Positions 1-11,885 are shown, counted from the stretch's first letter. The stretch is DNA of 64,000 nt from Maratus speciosus (GCA_963932465.1 OZ010792.1:109858935-109922934), one strand, 5' to 3'. Translations and numbers: made by a program. Notes: a model not told the origin generated them from the sequence alone.

Positions 1-1318
1 AGCTCTTGTTTCACAATTTTTCTTATCTTAAACGGAACTCTTCTAGGTGGTTTGATCTCTTTTTGAGCGCATTCTTCTGAAAATTCAGCTGTGTATTCAA
101 AATTTTTTATACACCCTATTCCTTGAAACAAATCCTGAAATTCTTCCTCCACCGCGTTAACTAGTTCAATTCTCTTAATTAATCCTGCCTCGATACAGGT
201 AATTCGACCTAGGACTGGACTGATTCCTCCATGTGCTATTATTAACTTAAGTTGCACACGCTTATCTTTAATTTTGCATGGAACTAACAATTCCCCTGCT
301 ACATCAATAGCATGACCCGAATATGACAGGAGTTTGCGGATATTTGAAGGTTTTATTTTTAACTGTAATTCTTTTGCTAAGCGAAATGGTATAACATTAC
401 ACTGGGCACCGGTATCAAGTTTCATAGGAATAGCCTTATTGTTCTCACACCAATCTGATTTATTAGCATTGACGCTTGCGATCAGGAAATTTTCATCTTC
501 CGTAATCGTGTCAACATTTTCAATTTCTTGCACTTTGTACTTTTTCCGGAATTTTGACCTACATTTCTTTGCAAAATGATTTTGTTTTTGACAAACATTA
601 CATTTCTTGCCAAATGCTGGGCATTCATTAATTTTATGGGTACTACCACAATTTCTACAATCATTTATCAGTTTAAAGAATTTAGTATTAGAATTAGGCT
701 TATCTATTTGTGAACCAAGCTTATGCGATTGAGTGAATTTTTTCGATATAGCAGAAATTATAGGTTGCGATTTATTATCATCAACAATATTTTTTAATTG
801 CTTTGAAGCATTTTCAGAAGCAAGACAAATTTGTACAGCTTTATCTAAGTTTAAATCAGCATCGCTTAAAAGCTTTTCACGAACATCGTTGTTTTCAATT
901 CCGACAACAATTCTATCACAAATCAACTCTTCTTCCATAACCCCTAGCTTACAGCGAGATGCTTGTATTTTAAGACGAGTTAAATAATCTTTAAAGCACT
1001 CACCTGACTTTTGATGTATTTGGTTGAATTTATACCTCTCAAAAGTATAATTTACCTTCGGGGTGAAGTATCCCTGGAATTTGTCTTTGATAACCTGTAA
1101 ATTTTCTTTTTCATCAGCTCCTAAGGCAAATGTTTTGAAAATTTGTTGTGCATCACGGCCTATGACATGAAAGTAGCCACTTGAACTGTTTTACTTTTGG
1201 AACTAAGCGAAACTGCATCCGCGTACCATTCAAAGCTTTGGAGCCAATCTTCCCATTGTTCTTGTGTATCCGCAGTAATTTGCAACGGCTTAGGTGGACG
1301 TAATCCTCCTTCAGACAT
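1..1318 (-). pseudogene. Ty3/Gypsy gag-protease (5' part), frameshifted, cut by window edge
   Basis: Retrotransposon capsid, nucleocapsid and protease. Read on the minus strand from the ATG at 1318-1316, the N-terminus (MSEGGLRPPKPL) and the QEQWEDWLQSFEWY segment are typical of K02A2.6-like Gypsy gag. At about 1165-1172 the frame breaks: the expected ATF-HVIGRDAQQIF run is split by loss of one base, giving a premature TAG. Downstream the new frame stays open through the capsid (FTPKVNYTFERYKFNQ), two zinc knuckles (CRNCGSTHKINEC and CNVCQKQNHFAKKC, about 660-555), and the aspartic protease motif KLDTGAQCNV (about 405-425). It then enters the pre-RT linker (RRVPFKIR) as it leaves the window. 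Gag, protease and pol seem to share one frame. The family call is firm. The single frameshift means this copy cannot make full gag unless it is a sequencing error. Confidence 0.88.
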
Positions 1319-1380
1319 TATCGAATGCAAACAGATTCGTATTTGAAATTAAAACAAGTTAAAATAGTAATCTGACACCA

Positions 1381-1522
1381 TGTCATAACTTGTAATCTAA
1401 GTAATTAATAATAGCCGAAGCTTAGAACACATACGACATTTATTGACATAAACAAACTTCAGAATAATGCAAATGATTACGATTCATTTAAGTATGATAC
1501 AGTTATGAATACAGTTATCACA
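1381..1522 (-). repeat. 5' LTR of the left-edge Gypsy element, with adjacent primer-binding site
   Basis: A 142-bp block starting TG and ending CA lies directly before the gag leader (minus-strand sense). Immediately inside it, the reverse complement of 1367-1380 reads TGGTGTCAGATTAC, beginning with the TGG usual for a tRNA primer-binding site. The outer edge at 1522 interrupts an older gag reading frame, which marks it as an insertion boundary. The partner LTR lies outside the window, so LTR identity and the target duplication (expected to start at AATTA, 1523-1527) cannot be tested here. Confidence 0.7.
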
Positions 1523-1842
1523 AATTACAATTCTATCAGTTACTAAACTGTCGTGTAACGTACCAAATTGGCAAGATTTGCTTTTGCCTAGTAATTCCGT
1601 CAGAAAATCATCAAATTTCTCATTTTCGCTTTGAAATATTTTATTAAATAAAAATCTTTCATACGTTATGTTTACTTTAGGCGTGAAATATTTTTTAAAA
1701 GCTTCAATTAAAACATTCAAACTAGTTTTTTTATCATCAGTAAAAGTATTATAAATGCTTACCGCTTCATGTCCTATAGCTGACATAAACAAAGCTAACT
1801 GGATTTTATCCGGTTTTTTCTCCAATTCGATGACTGTTGAGT
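1523..1842 (-). pseudogene. Older Ty3/Gypsy gag, 3' part of interrupted copy
   Basis: Minus-strand capsid fragment with the motifs MSAIGHEAVSIYNTF, FTPKVNITYERFLFN and DSLVTDRIV, clearly homologous to the gag at the left edge but a different family. At 1522/1523 the frame runs into the LTR of the inserted element, so the last residues of the open frame (CDNCIHNC and on) are LTR sequence. At 1842/1843 it is cut by a terminal-inverted-repeat element. The N-terminal part resumes at 4911-5038: ...QQFEWYST joins to STVIELEKKPDKIQ across the insertion, in frame, once one copy of the 7-bp duplication is removed. Confidence 0.82.
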
Positions 1843-2142
1843 CAAAGCCGCCTCAAGACTACAAGCCAGACACGCCCTTCATCCCCCCACGTGTGACGTC
1901 ACAGCCTGGGGCTGGCTAACTGCCAACGCGCCAGCCCCGAACATTTGAATTTTGTATCTTGCTATTTTACGTGCACGTGTGTTTTACTCAGCCTGATAAC
2001 ACATTCTTTTCAAGGTAAGTTTTATTTTCAAATTATATTTATATGCTATCAGCACAATTTATATTTCTTGTGTTCAAAATCTTTTATTTTTAATTTCTTT
2101 GAAATAAATTAACTACAAATCCTAGTACGATTATATCAATAA

Positions 2143-3046
2143 CTAGGGGGCTCTGCCCCCTACGAGCTACGCTCGTCAACCCCCGTTCAGACACCGCAGA
2201 CTCTAACAGCACGCTAATTTGACCGCCTTTAAAAAGATTTCGGAAGACTGAATTATAATTTGAATCTGACAATTATAATCTGACGTCATTTTCACCAAAC
2301 TTTTCTTTCTCTTTTTAATATTCACGTCAAAATACTTTTGTTAGAAATGAAATATTATGATCATCTTAAAATGTCAAGTAAATGTCTCGCGCAATTTTTA
2401 AATTAAAACTGTTTTGCAATATTATTTTTTGTTCATTTTACGTAATAAGTGTAATATGACGTAAATTCTCCTATTTAGGACTTCTAACGCATGTTACTGA
2501 ATTTATTATTTTACAATATTCTTTCTCATTTAAAATTCACGTGTAACTATAGTTTTTATGACGTAATTTTCAATGAGTTCCTGCTTTTTATATTTTTTGT
2601 TTATAATAGTCACGTGTAAAATAAATTTTTAATTTGAAACAAACATTATTGGTTGCGCTTTTTATACAGTTGGCAACAGTTTAAATTAATACAATTTTCT
2701 AAAATTTGTAAAAAATATCTCTCCAAATGCTGAAAATTTGAATTTAAAATAGAAATAAAACCTCGAAAAATTATTCAAATTAAAAAACTAACTGCAATCT
2801 GCACACCGGGAAATTCTGACGCATAAAATGATTTAAAAATGATTAAATTCCTATGTACAGTTTTTGCTCCTATAAAACTTTTTTAATGGAACGATTTTGA
2901 CCAACTTTGGCATTAAATATCTCTTAAAATAATTCTTCGATTTGAAAACTGTCTGCATCAGCGTGTTTATCAAACATTTTTTTATAATACTACCGATTTT
3001 CATATTTTTGTATGCAACAGTTTTTTTAATATTAACGAAGAAATAC
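2143..3046 (-). mobile_element. Helitron-like element, copy 1 (non-autonomous)
   Basis: Inverted copy of 36631-37808. In minus-strand sense the 3' end reads a short hairpin (GGGGGCAGAGCCCCC) followed by CTAG and then T, the classical Helitron 3' terminus; a second hairpin CGAGCGTAGCTCG lies just inside. Similarity to the other copy stops at about 3046, so the true 5' end is missing or diverged. The interior is very A+T rich with scattered TGACGT and CACGTG words and no coding frame. Confidence 0.6.
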
Positions 3047-4432
3047 CTCCGGTCACAAAAAATTCAAAACCGGCGGCGGCGGCGGCGGCGGTGACAGCGG
3101 TAGTTACTTTTTTTTAGAATAGAGAGATACCGTGTCTCAAAACGAAACTATATTATTGTAGTTCTGTTTCGTTCCACATAAAGCAATAATTAAAAATGGC
3201 AAACATCCCTAAATCGTGTCAAGACTTATATAATTTAATTTATATTTTGTCACACCATCCTCTCTTTCTAATTTGTTCAGAAATTTTCATAAAAGTCGCT
3301 GTGAATACATAGCATTTTTATCTTGTTTACTTCTTTTAAAGCAAACCCCGATCGATATACATGTATCAGTTTATTGTTGTTTTTTAATCTTAAACGTTTG
3401 CTATCTTAATAAAAATTCTTTTTATAATTTTTTGTTAAATTATAAATGCTTATGTACTACGTAAATAGAGCTATGGGGATAATGTTTTTGAATCTCTCTA
3501 TTTTTGCCACAACTGTAAACAATTTATATACAAGACTAGAGGAAGGGTTGTTAGTACCCTTATGCAAAACAGTAGTTCCCCCCCCCCCCCCACACACACA
3601 CCTTCTTCGCAAAAATCCTATGTGTTTTCATATACATTTTAATGTTTAATTAAAAGTAACAATAAATAAAATTATTATTCTATAATTATAAATTTACTTT
3701 TAGATCTAGTCAGGAAATACTTTTCATCTAATAAAAATTGATTATTTCAAGCTTAAAAGATGAGAACAAACATTTAAGAACCCACACAACATTATTTTGA
3801 AATGAAATATTTTCGTGGAAGGTTTTTGTGTTTTTCGATGTTTTTTTAATCAGCTATTACCTAAAACATTCGAGGAAAATGAACATAAATTAGGAATATT
3901 TTAATTCCAATTGATGAAAGTCTTTTCTTTCTTTCTTTTATTTTTCTCTTTATATGTCAATACACTTTTTGAAAAATCTATTCCTTGTACCTTACATAAT
4001 ATATCAAACTAATACAAAACTAAATAATAATTTTCTGTTTCATGAACTTGTGTTGTTTTAGTATTATGACAATTTTGTGTTTTTTAATTTAATGGATTTT
4101 ATGTGAAAATTACCCATTTCTGATAAGTAAAGTTTACAGTACGAAAATTTATTTATAAGAATACTTAATTTCATGTATACTTTAATTTTACTATTTATTA
4201 TATGCAGGTTTCAAATCACTTAATATTTAATAGGATATTTACTGTATAATTTCAAGCCCGATTAAAAATAAAAATAAAACACAACTTGAATTTGTTTTCA
4301 TTTAACATTCACTTTTCTTCCTCTTTAATTTAATTTTTAAATGTGGGTTTTGATTGGCACACTTATTGTTATTTATTTATTTTGAAATAACTGAAAGCAA
4401 AATAATTCAATTTATGTGTTTAAACTACAAAT
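3047..4432. other. A+T-rich interior of TIR element, no gene seen
   Basis: Apart from the CGG run and a C-rich run near 3580-3595 this stretch shows only homopolymers and short stop-rich frames. Nothing can be assigned. Confidence 0.5.
3071..3091. repeat. (CGG)n microsatellite
   Basis: Seven uninterrupted CGG triplets in otherwise A+T-rich DNA, inside the TIR element. Confidence 0.9.
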
Positions 4433-4458
4433 TTATATATATATATATATATATATAT
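4433..4458. repeat. (TA)n microsatellite
   Basis: Alternating T and A for about 26 bases. Confidence 0.9.
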
Positions 4459-4910
4459 GTAATAATGTATAATGTCTTGTTTTTGAATATATACCAAATA
4501 GATATTGATATTGTTTCTAAATTTCAAAGTAGAATAAATAATAAAAACTGTCTACTAAAATAAATTTAATACTTGGGATTTTTTTTTCATTAACGAACGA
4601 ATTTTCTTTAATGTAACTTTAATTCTGATGCACATTTTCATTGACAGAGTGATATTATTTCATAAATATTGTTTTTGTGTTATCGTTATTATTATTGTTT
4701 CGAGTGATCGAAATTGATTAAAAAGCACTTAATTAGCGTCTTTAAACTATAAGTTTTTATTTTTTTCCCATATGCTGTGATAATAAGTTGAAATATAGAG
4801 GAAAGAATTAATATGTTTTAATAACGCATGTGCTCTCCACGGCTGATCTAAGCCCCGCGTCGTGACGTCACGAAACCTTGTGTTTGGCTTGTAGTCTTGA
4901 GGCGGCTTTG

Positions 4911-5038
4911 GTTGAGTACCATTCAAACTGTTGATACCATTCTTGCCATGATTTCGTAACATCATTGGTCGTGAGGCTTAGTGGAGGCGGCGGTCGAATA
5001 TTTACGCTATTATTGCTGTTGTTAGTATCTCCCGGCAT
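4911..5038 (-). pseudogene. Older Ty3/Gypsy gag, 5' part of interrupted copy
   Basis: Starts at ATG 5038-5036 (MPGDTNNSN), continues through a proline stretch (PPPPLSL) and VTKSWQEWYQQFEWYST, the same conserved gag motif as in the left-edge element. The TIR element at 1843-4910 cuts it after this motif, and the gene continues at 1842. The expected N-terminal layout and start codon are present, so before the insertions this was a normal Gypsy gag. Confidence 0.8.
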
Positions 5039-5060
5039 GACGATTTCTTTAAAATGCTAT

Positions 5061-5220
5061 CATTTCGGCACCATGTAACGTTTACGATTCATACGAACGT
5101 CATATTAAGACCAATTAATAACAACTAACAATAAGTTAATAGACGATACGCACATACACAATAACAAGATATATTTGGAACACAGTTAACGGTTACAAGA
5201 TGTCAGGTAATGCATACACA
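5061..5220 (-). repeat. Probable primer-binding site and 5' LTR of the older Gypsy element
   Basis: The reverse complement of 5061-5073 is TGGTGCCGAAATG, a plausible primer-binding site, directly next to a TG boundary at 5074. The LTR would extend right from 5074; a CA end at about 5220 would make it ~147 bp, similar to the 142-bp LTR at 1381. The outer edge is a guess because no second LTR copy is in the window. Confidence 0.45.
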
Positions 5221-5319
5221 GTTATGGTTACAGGTAATATCAGTTACATTGTAATATCATGACAGGTATGTTGTCTGGGTAGAGGAACCTAAAGGGGTAA
5301 AACTGTCACCCCTCTGAAA

Positions 5320-5456
5320 CCATGTTTTTTACAGGCCACAGATCCCCATCACCTCCTCGAAATATAATTCTCTCTATGTTACTGATGTGGCCCTCGACAA
5401 CTCAGACATTTTTGTAAGTGGCCTTCTCTTAAAAAGGTTGTGCATCCCTATTTTAA
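5320..5456 (+). mobile_element. hAT-type terminal fragment
   Basis: Ends in GGTTGTGCATCCCTA, preceded by GTGGCC words (GGCCACAGATCC, GTGGCCCTCGAC, GTGGCCTTC). This matches the end at 8600-8649, which has the same terminal 15 bases and GGCCCGCGGGCCACA. Such ends (TAGGGATGCACAACC read inward) are typical of hAT elements. The opposite terminus was not found. Confidence 0.45.
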
Positions 5457-6719
5457 ACCATCACATCAGGATTTTTTTTCAAATCGCAAATTTCAAAGTT
5501 AAAAAGCTCAAAGTTAAAATTGATCCCCCCTCCCCTCTCCACCTCATCGGACTCCTGAGCTCTTTAGCTGTAAGAAACCCAGTATAAGCCAAAAATTAAA
5601 TAAATTATTGAATTAAATAAAATTAAACTGAATAAAAAGTCACATCTATTTTATAGTATCAGATTTTTCGCTATTTTTTAACCTTGAAATTTACGATTTC
5701 CGAAAAATCCTGACATGATTGTTAAAAGCAAATGTAATTTTTTTATTCAGCATTAAAAAATACATAAAACGTAATTATAAAAGTTAAAAAACACAACCAT
5801 CGCAGGTTTATGTTATCTAATCTAAAACTCTTTCTTAAACTTGTTGACGGTAATCTATCCGAATTTTTTTTTTTTTTGTGTGTTATCCTCTAATATAAGT
5901 ATGTATAAGATGGTAAGCGTCAAAAATCATAATAATGTTACATTGTCATCGGATTTAAGTACGTATGTAAAATTTAACTTCAATCGGACATTTGAAAATA
6001 AGTTACAAATTTTAAACTGGAAAGATGATCGTTGCAAGTTAAATAAAACCTTATGAAAATAACATAATTTTTAAAAAAGAAATCATAGCCTCAAATCCTT
6101 AAAAAATAAAACATATGTTAAAATATAATTATTTTAACTAATCTGAAACTTAAGTTAACTCAATCGTAATAGTTGTACGATTTCTTTCAAAGCGCAGATA
6201 CCTTGAAATAAGTTTAAGTACTTTATATACGACCCCTGAAAGCATGGCTGAAATCATCTGTTTTGATATGCAAAAAAGTGGTATAAGTCATGAATTTCAA
6301 AGTTTTATAACTTGGTCAATTTTAATGTTAGATGAATGGGACTTTTTTTGTCTTACTTGTTAGTGCCACAGTAAATTTTTACTAAATATCACTTATAGGA
6401 CCGGGGGACCGTATAAAAATTTAAATTTCGTAATTTTTTAATAAATGTTTTTATTGACCCAAATCGCTTTAAAAATAGTTCTTTACCTTATTTAAACCAT
6501 TTTTGTAATTGGAAGTATGCATCTAGGGCCAACGGTTTCGAAAATAAAGGTCGGTCCGTTTATACGTGGACACAGTGTATATAACAATAGCAAGGATTAT
6601 CTTCAAGAAATTAAAATATTCCTTGACTTTATTCGGGGGAGTAAATTTTACTTTATTAAAAATGTTAAAAATCAAACATAGGCATGAAATTGGCTAGTGC
6701 CGAAGAAAATGTGAACTTT
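5457..6719. other. A+T-rich DNA without recognisable gene
   Basis: Short stop-rich frames and homopolymers only. No splice-flanked exon or terminal repeat recognised. Confidence 0.4.
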
Positions 6720-6734
6720 ATAAATGAAGTTAAA

Positions 6735-8600
6735 TTGACAAATCTCGCAATTTTTCTGCAACCGATCAACGAAATTTGAGATTTTTCTGCGCCTGATGAA
6801 CAAAATTCGCGTTTTTTTTACATCTTATGAATGAAATTTGTGATTTTTCCACACCCAGTCAACGGAATTCGCGATTTTTCCGCGCCCAGTCAACGAAATT
6901 CGTGATTCTTAACTGACCGACGAAATTTTCAATTTTCTCCCGCGGCGAATTGTCGAAATTCGCGATAAACTTCCGAAACTCGCGATTTTGCCATAGCCGA
7001 TCGACGAAATTTGCGATTTTTCGCGTCCGATCGACAAATTTCTCAATTTTTCCGCGCTCGATCGACAAAATTCGCGATTTTTCCGCGCCCGATCAACAGA
7101 ACTACCGATTGTTTCGTACCCGATCGACGAAATTCGTGATTTTTCCGTACCCAGTAAGCGAAATTCACAATTCTTAACTGACTGACGAAATTTTAAAAAT
7201 TTTTTCATGGCAAATTGGCGAAATTCGCGACTTTTTCACGCAATAAACTGACGAAACTCGCTATTTTTCCGCAGCGATCAACGTTTGCAATTTTTTCGAG
7301 CTTCATCGAAAAAATTTGCAATTTTTCCTTTCCGATCAACGAAATTCGCGATTTTTTCGCGCCCGATCGACAGAACTCGCGATTTTTTCGCGCCCGATCG
7401 ACAGAACTAGCGATTTTTTCGTGCTTGATCGACGAAGTTCGCGATTCTTAACTTACTAACGAAAATTAATTTTTTTCTTCCGGCAAATTATTGAAATTTG
7501 CGATTTTCTCGAGATAAACTAACGAAACTCGCTATGTCCCGTAGCCGGTGAACGAAATTCGCAATTTTTCCGTTCCTGACGAATGAAATTCGCGATTTTT
7601 CCACGCTCTATCTACAAAATTCGCGATTTTTCTGTTCCAGATCGGCGAAACTCGCGATTTTTCCGCATCCGATCGACGAAATTCGCGGTTTTTCCGCACC
7701 CGATCGACGAAATTCGCGATTCTTACCTTACTGACGAAATTTATTTTTTCCCTCGGCAAATTGGTGAAATTTGTGACTTTTTCTCGAAATAAACTGACAA
7801 AACTCGCGATTTTCCCCGAAACCGATGAACAAAATTCGCGATTTTTCTGTTCTAGATCGGTGAAACTTGCCATTTTTCCGCATTCAATCGACGAAATTTG
7901 CGATTTTTACGCGTTCGATTGACGAAACTCGCAATTTTCCCAGCCCAGTCAATTCGCATATCTTAAATGACTGACGAAATTTGAAAATTTCCCGCGGCAA
8001 ATTGGTGAATCTCGTGATTTCCCATGCTCGATCAACAAAATAAGCGACTTTTCCGCACACGATCGACGAAACACGCGATTCTTCTGAGCCCGATAAATGA
8101 AACTAGCGATCTTTTCGTGCCTGATCGACGAAATTCGCTATTTTACCGCGCCCGATCGACGAAACTCGCGGTTTTTTCGCACCCAGTCAACGAAATTTGC
8201 AATTCTTAACGGACTGACGAAATTTACAATTTTCCCGCTGAAAATTGGCAAAATTCGCGAATTTTTCTCACGATAAACTGACGAAACTCGCGAATATCCC
8301 GTGCTCGATCAACAAAATTCGTGCGCTATCGTTGAAACGTGCGATTTTTCCGCGCCTGATCTATGAAATTAGAGATATTTTTCGACTAGCGACTGACGAG
8401 ATTAGCAACTCGAGAATTTCCTATATTGATACAAATGGTATCGACCGGCGATATTTAGCTGTCTGACGAAATTTGCAATTGTTTTCCGTGGCAAATTGAC
8501 GAAATTCACGATGATTTTTTCTGCAACCTATGATTGCGGATTGCGGAAAATTGCGATTTTTGCCAAATATAAATTGACGGACTTCGCGGGCCAAAAGTTA
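6735..8600. repeat. CpG-rich minisatellite with higher-order repeats (~1.9 kb)
   Basis: Degenerate units of about 30-36 bp built on GACGAAATTCGCGATTTTTC plus a spacer such as CGCGCCCGATC. A distinct block, TTCTTAACTGACTGACGAAA followed by an A-rich then GCGGCAAATTGG segment, recurs near 6906, 7171, 7445, 7720, 7960, 8203 and 8452, so units are organised in higher-order repeats of about 240-275 bp. CpG and TCGA/CGCG words are far denser than in the surroundings. Several open frames run through it on both strands only because the repeat lacks stops; I do not regard them as genes. Confidence 0.9.
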
Positions 8601-8649
8601 ACCCATCGCGGCCACTTTTGGCCCGCGGGCCACAGGTTGTGCATCCCTA
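8601..8649 (+). mobile_element. hAT-type right terminus abutting the minisatellite
   Basis: GGCCCGCGGGCCACAGGTTGTGCATCCCTA: the same last 15 bases as at 5456. It follows the minisatellite directly, so the array is probably the interior of a hAT-like element, as is the related array at 23985-24690. The left terminus was not identified. Confidence 0.4.
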
Positions 8650-9590
8650 GGTCAGCATATACATACATGTGTGTAAGTTTAGATTTTGGTGATTAACAGT
8701 AATTTTTTAAGTACATATTCAAAACGAGCTGTAAATAATATTTGTTATATTTCTACTAACTAATGAAAATACTTATTTGCAGCTTTTATTAATTCTGGGA
8801 TTACTGCACAAAATGTAAACCTTAAAATGTTCCCTTAAAAAAAAAAAAAAGTTAAATTAACCTGTAGTTGTAGTCAGAGATTCCTTCTAAAAAACTTCCC
8901 CATTCAACAGTTTTTCTAGATTCATGTGCCCAAGATCTTGCAAAAATAATAAACTTTATTTGTTTAGAAAAAACAGGATATTAAAATTAAAACATGTTGT
9001 TATTTAATTGTATTTTTCAATTCGTGATTCATAAAATTACAGACACTTTATCATACTAAAAATTATTTTTTTTCCCTTATATTATTACTAAACACATTAC
9101 TAATATATTTCCTCTCGAAATAGTGCCCTTCTTTGGAACTAGCATCCTGCCCCTTTTTCTTTCTAAAATGAATACTGCATTATTAATTATCATTTCATAG
9201 CCACCTTCATAAATAGGGGCCACAATATTTAATGACGGACTCATCACTCCAAAATTAGATCCGCCACTCTAAGATTTAGTACAAAACTTTTAATAGATCA
9301 TATAAAAGATACAAGGATACGTCATTTAAGACGACTATGTATAATTATAATACTTATGTACAGACTTTAGCAACTTCAGAAGAAATCCGTTGATTCGAAA
9401 AAACATTTCATCTTTTCCCGCCTCTCATAGCAAGACAGCCTGCATTGCGCAACCTATACATTGTGCGTCTCAAAACACTTTGCTTCAACTCTGCGAGTAA
9501 ATCTAACGCAAGGAATGATGGAAGAAATCTATTTGGCAGCCGGCTAAAATTAGGGATTGTCATGTGCTGCCATCTAGTGTAGCAATATTT
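8650..9590. other. A+T-rich DNA, no gene seen
   Basis: Contains a TGCCATCTAGTG word near 9570 (complement CACTAGATGGCA) and otherwise low-complexity sequence. Confidence 0.4.
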
Positions 9591-10330
9591 GTTACAATTT
9601 TAATAATTAAAGCTTAAAAATGTATAATATGTTCCTAATTAGAGAGTTAATTGTTTAATAATTATTAATTTGAAGTAGTGTTAACTATTTAATATGAAAT
9701 GCAGTTAATAATTTTAATAAATGTTAAATGTTGCTAGTATTTAATAAAGTTATACATAATCATTACAATATTAATGTACATAACATTATTGTATGATACT
9801 ACCTAATGAAACTACTAATTTACAGTTTTTATAATTTCCGTAATTACTAATAATTATAATTTTATTAATTAAAGTGTAAAAACAGAGATTATGTTAGCAA
9901 TTAGTGGTTTAATTGTTTTGGAAATCTGAAACTCTTGGTAGCCATTCAGTATTTGAACGCTGGGAAAAAAAATCATAAAAATCCGATTTTTTTTTATTTA
10001 AAAAAAAATCATGATTTTTTACATCCTAGGTAAATATTAGTAGTATTTAATATGGTTTTACATAATTATTACAAAATATTAATGTATATAATATCACTGT
10101 ATTCTACTAACTAATGAAAATGAATGCAGTTTACCAACTAATAATTATAATTAATTAAAGCTTAAAAACATAGATTATCTTAGAATTAGAGGTTTTATTG
10201 CTTTGAAAAGCTAATATTATTGGTAGCTATTCAGTATTTTAACGCAGGGAAAAATCATATAAATCTGATTTCATTAAAAAAAAACAAAAAACTTGTTTTT
10301 TTTGGTTTAAACCGGTTTTTTTTTTAAATA
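9590..10330. repeat. Tandem ~300-bp diverged units
   Basis: Segments near 9725 and 10031 align (GTATTTAATA...TACATAAT.ATTAC; later CATTCAGTATTT.AACGC.GGGAAAAA), a period of about 306 bp. A partial unit precedes them (TAATTAAAGCTTAAAAA near 9605). Units are A+T rich and non-coding. Confidence 0.6.
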
Positions 10331-11637
10331 TATTTTCCTATTACATATACATGCATATTTATTGATAAAAACAAACATTATGTTGGATATATAAGTAATA
10401 TAGCTTCATTTAAAAATAATTAAATTGAAATCATTTAGAATTTAAACATTTTTAGTAAAAGTTATGTCTTATGTTCCATGAATAAAATGCTCTACATAGT
10501 AAAACATTGATACCTCGAAAATCTTAATAAACAATCTTTTGATTACTTGTACTATAAATAAATATATGGTGTAGTTTCATAAATATAATATACTTTCCCA
10601 TGGCTATCCAAAGTAATTTCTTTGAAGTATTTGCAATCTGAGGTATCTGATTTTTCTGTTAGAATACTACCTGAACAACTATTTTCTTTTATTGAAAGTA
10701 AAGTTTTTTTTATAAAGAATTCCTGGAATGATTTGAATTTAGCAGTAGAGTCCTTACACGTTTCAAGAAGTATTGTGTATTGCCATTTAACACTTCTGAG
10801 AAACTGCCAGGTAAAAAAAAAGGCAACAGTTAAATAAACAGAAACACCTGTTTACCAGCTTTTTAGACTACTGAAAACATTGATCTTAAAATAGAAAGTA
10901 GATTTATAAAAGTTGTCATCCACTAAAACATTTAAACCGCCATCAGACTTAATACACAGGCTTTTTTTCTAAGCTATGTTATAATACATATTACTTTTAA
11001 ATGTCTAAACTAAAAATTAATAATATATCTTTTTAGGCATTTTTATGAGACTTTTTTCTATTATGTCTCAAGCTCTCAAGCGAACCTTATCTCGATTCCC
11101 CCCCCCCTTTTTTTTTGTCAGATCTAAATAGTGGATTCGATTATGCAATAGACGATTTAAATATATCTTATTGCATATTTTAGTTAAAAGTAAACATGTG
11201 CTTCGCTAGCACACAATTTTTTAATGTCCTCTTATTCAACTTCTTATCTTGAGTTTCTTTTTTATTCTTAAAGCTGTTCTCAAATCCGAAAGAGCAACTT
11301 TATGGCATAAGTTTTAATTTATTTTTGTTCGGAAATGCATGAAACTAGCAGATGCTGTTGTTCAGAAACTATGTAATGGAACTGTGTTTTCCGTTTTTTT
11401 TTGCAAGCGCAATAGATTTTTCAGAAAATATTGTGGCGTTTTGAACCGAATTTCCACGCGAAAGAAGGATAACCACACAAGGAAGGTTAAAAACATCTTT
11501 GTCACGTGATCAAAATTGCTTAAACTCAACAAGTAATTTATTTAACAACAAGTAATATAAAAATTTTGTTTTTAAAGTCGATTCCTACTTAGGTCATCAA
11601 AGAAAAATTTAATATAATCCCTTAAGCTAATATTAGT

Positions 11638-11885
11638 TTTTGTTGCATTAAAATATCTCAATTTGTTGATTTTCTATAAGCAAGTAGGTTTACAATGGAA
11701 GTCTATGGGAATTTGGCGAAATATTAGAGATATCGTCAAGTTGGCGTCACTTTTGGCGACTCCTTTTGGTCGCCAAATTTGGCGATATACCGCCATGTTG
11801 GCGACAAACTTGGCGGTGTTTGGCGACAGAAAGGATCTTCCCTATGGTAACCCCCTTATAGATATGAAGATGCATTAAATGCTTC
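11638..11885 (+). repeat. TTGGCG-rich repeat, free copy
   Basis: The segment TGTTGCATTAAAATATCTCA through GATGCATTAAATGC contains many TTGGCGA/CGCCAA words. It occurs twice more, in inverted orientation, inside the neighbouring Helitron (about 12433-12690 and 12858-13110). It may be a fragment of a related Helitron. Confidence 0.7.

Larger units (their letters stand above)
1843..4910. mobile_element. 3.07 kb non-coding TIR DNA transposon with 7-bp target duplication
   Basis: Inverted termini CAAAGCCGCCTCAAGACTAC (left) and its near-perfect complement (right, ending GGCGGCTTTG at 4910), followed inward by TGACGTCAC on both sides. The flanks GTTGAGT at 1836-1842 and 4911-4917 are identical, giving a 7-bp target duplication inside a Gypsy gag gene. 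No transposase-like reading frame is visible, so it looks non-autonomous. A 7-bp duplication is unusual; I cannot assign a superfamily from the termini. It carries a Helitron-like fragment at 2143-3046. Confidence 0.85.

Noticed and set aside
6859..8466. Several overlapping open frames on both strands
   Set aside because: They exist because the minisatellite unit lacks stop codons; the peptides are simple repeats (REFCRS-, IRDFSAPD-like) with no domain.
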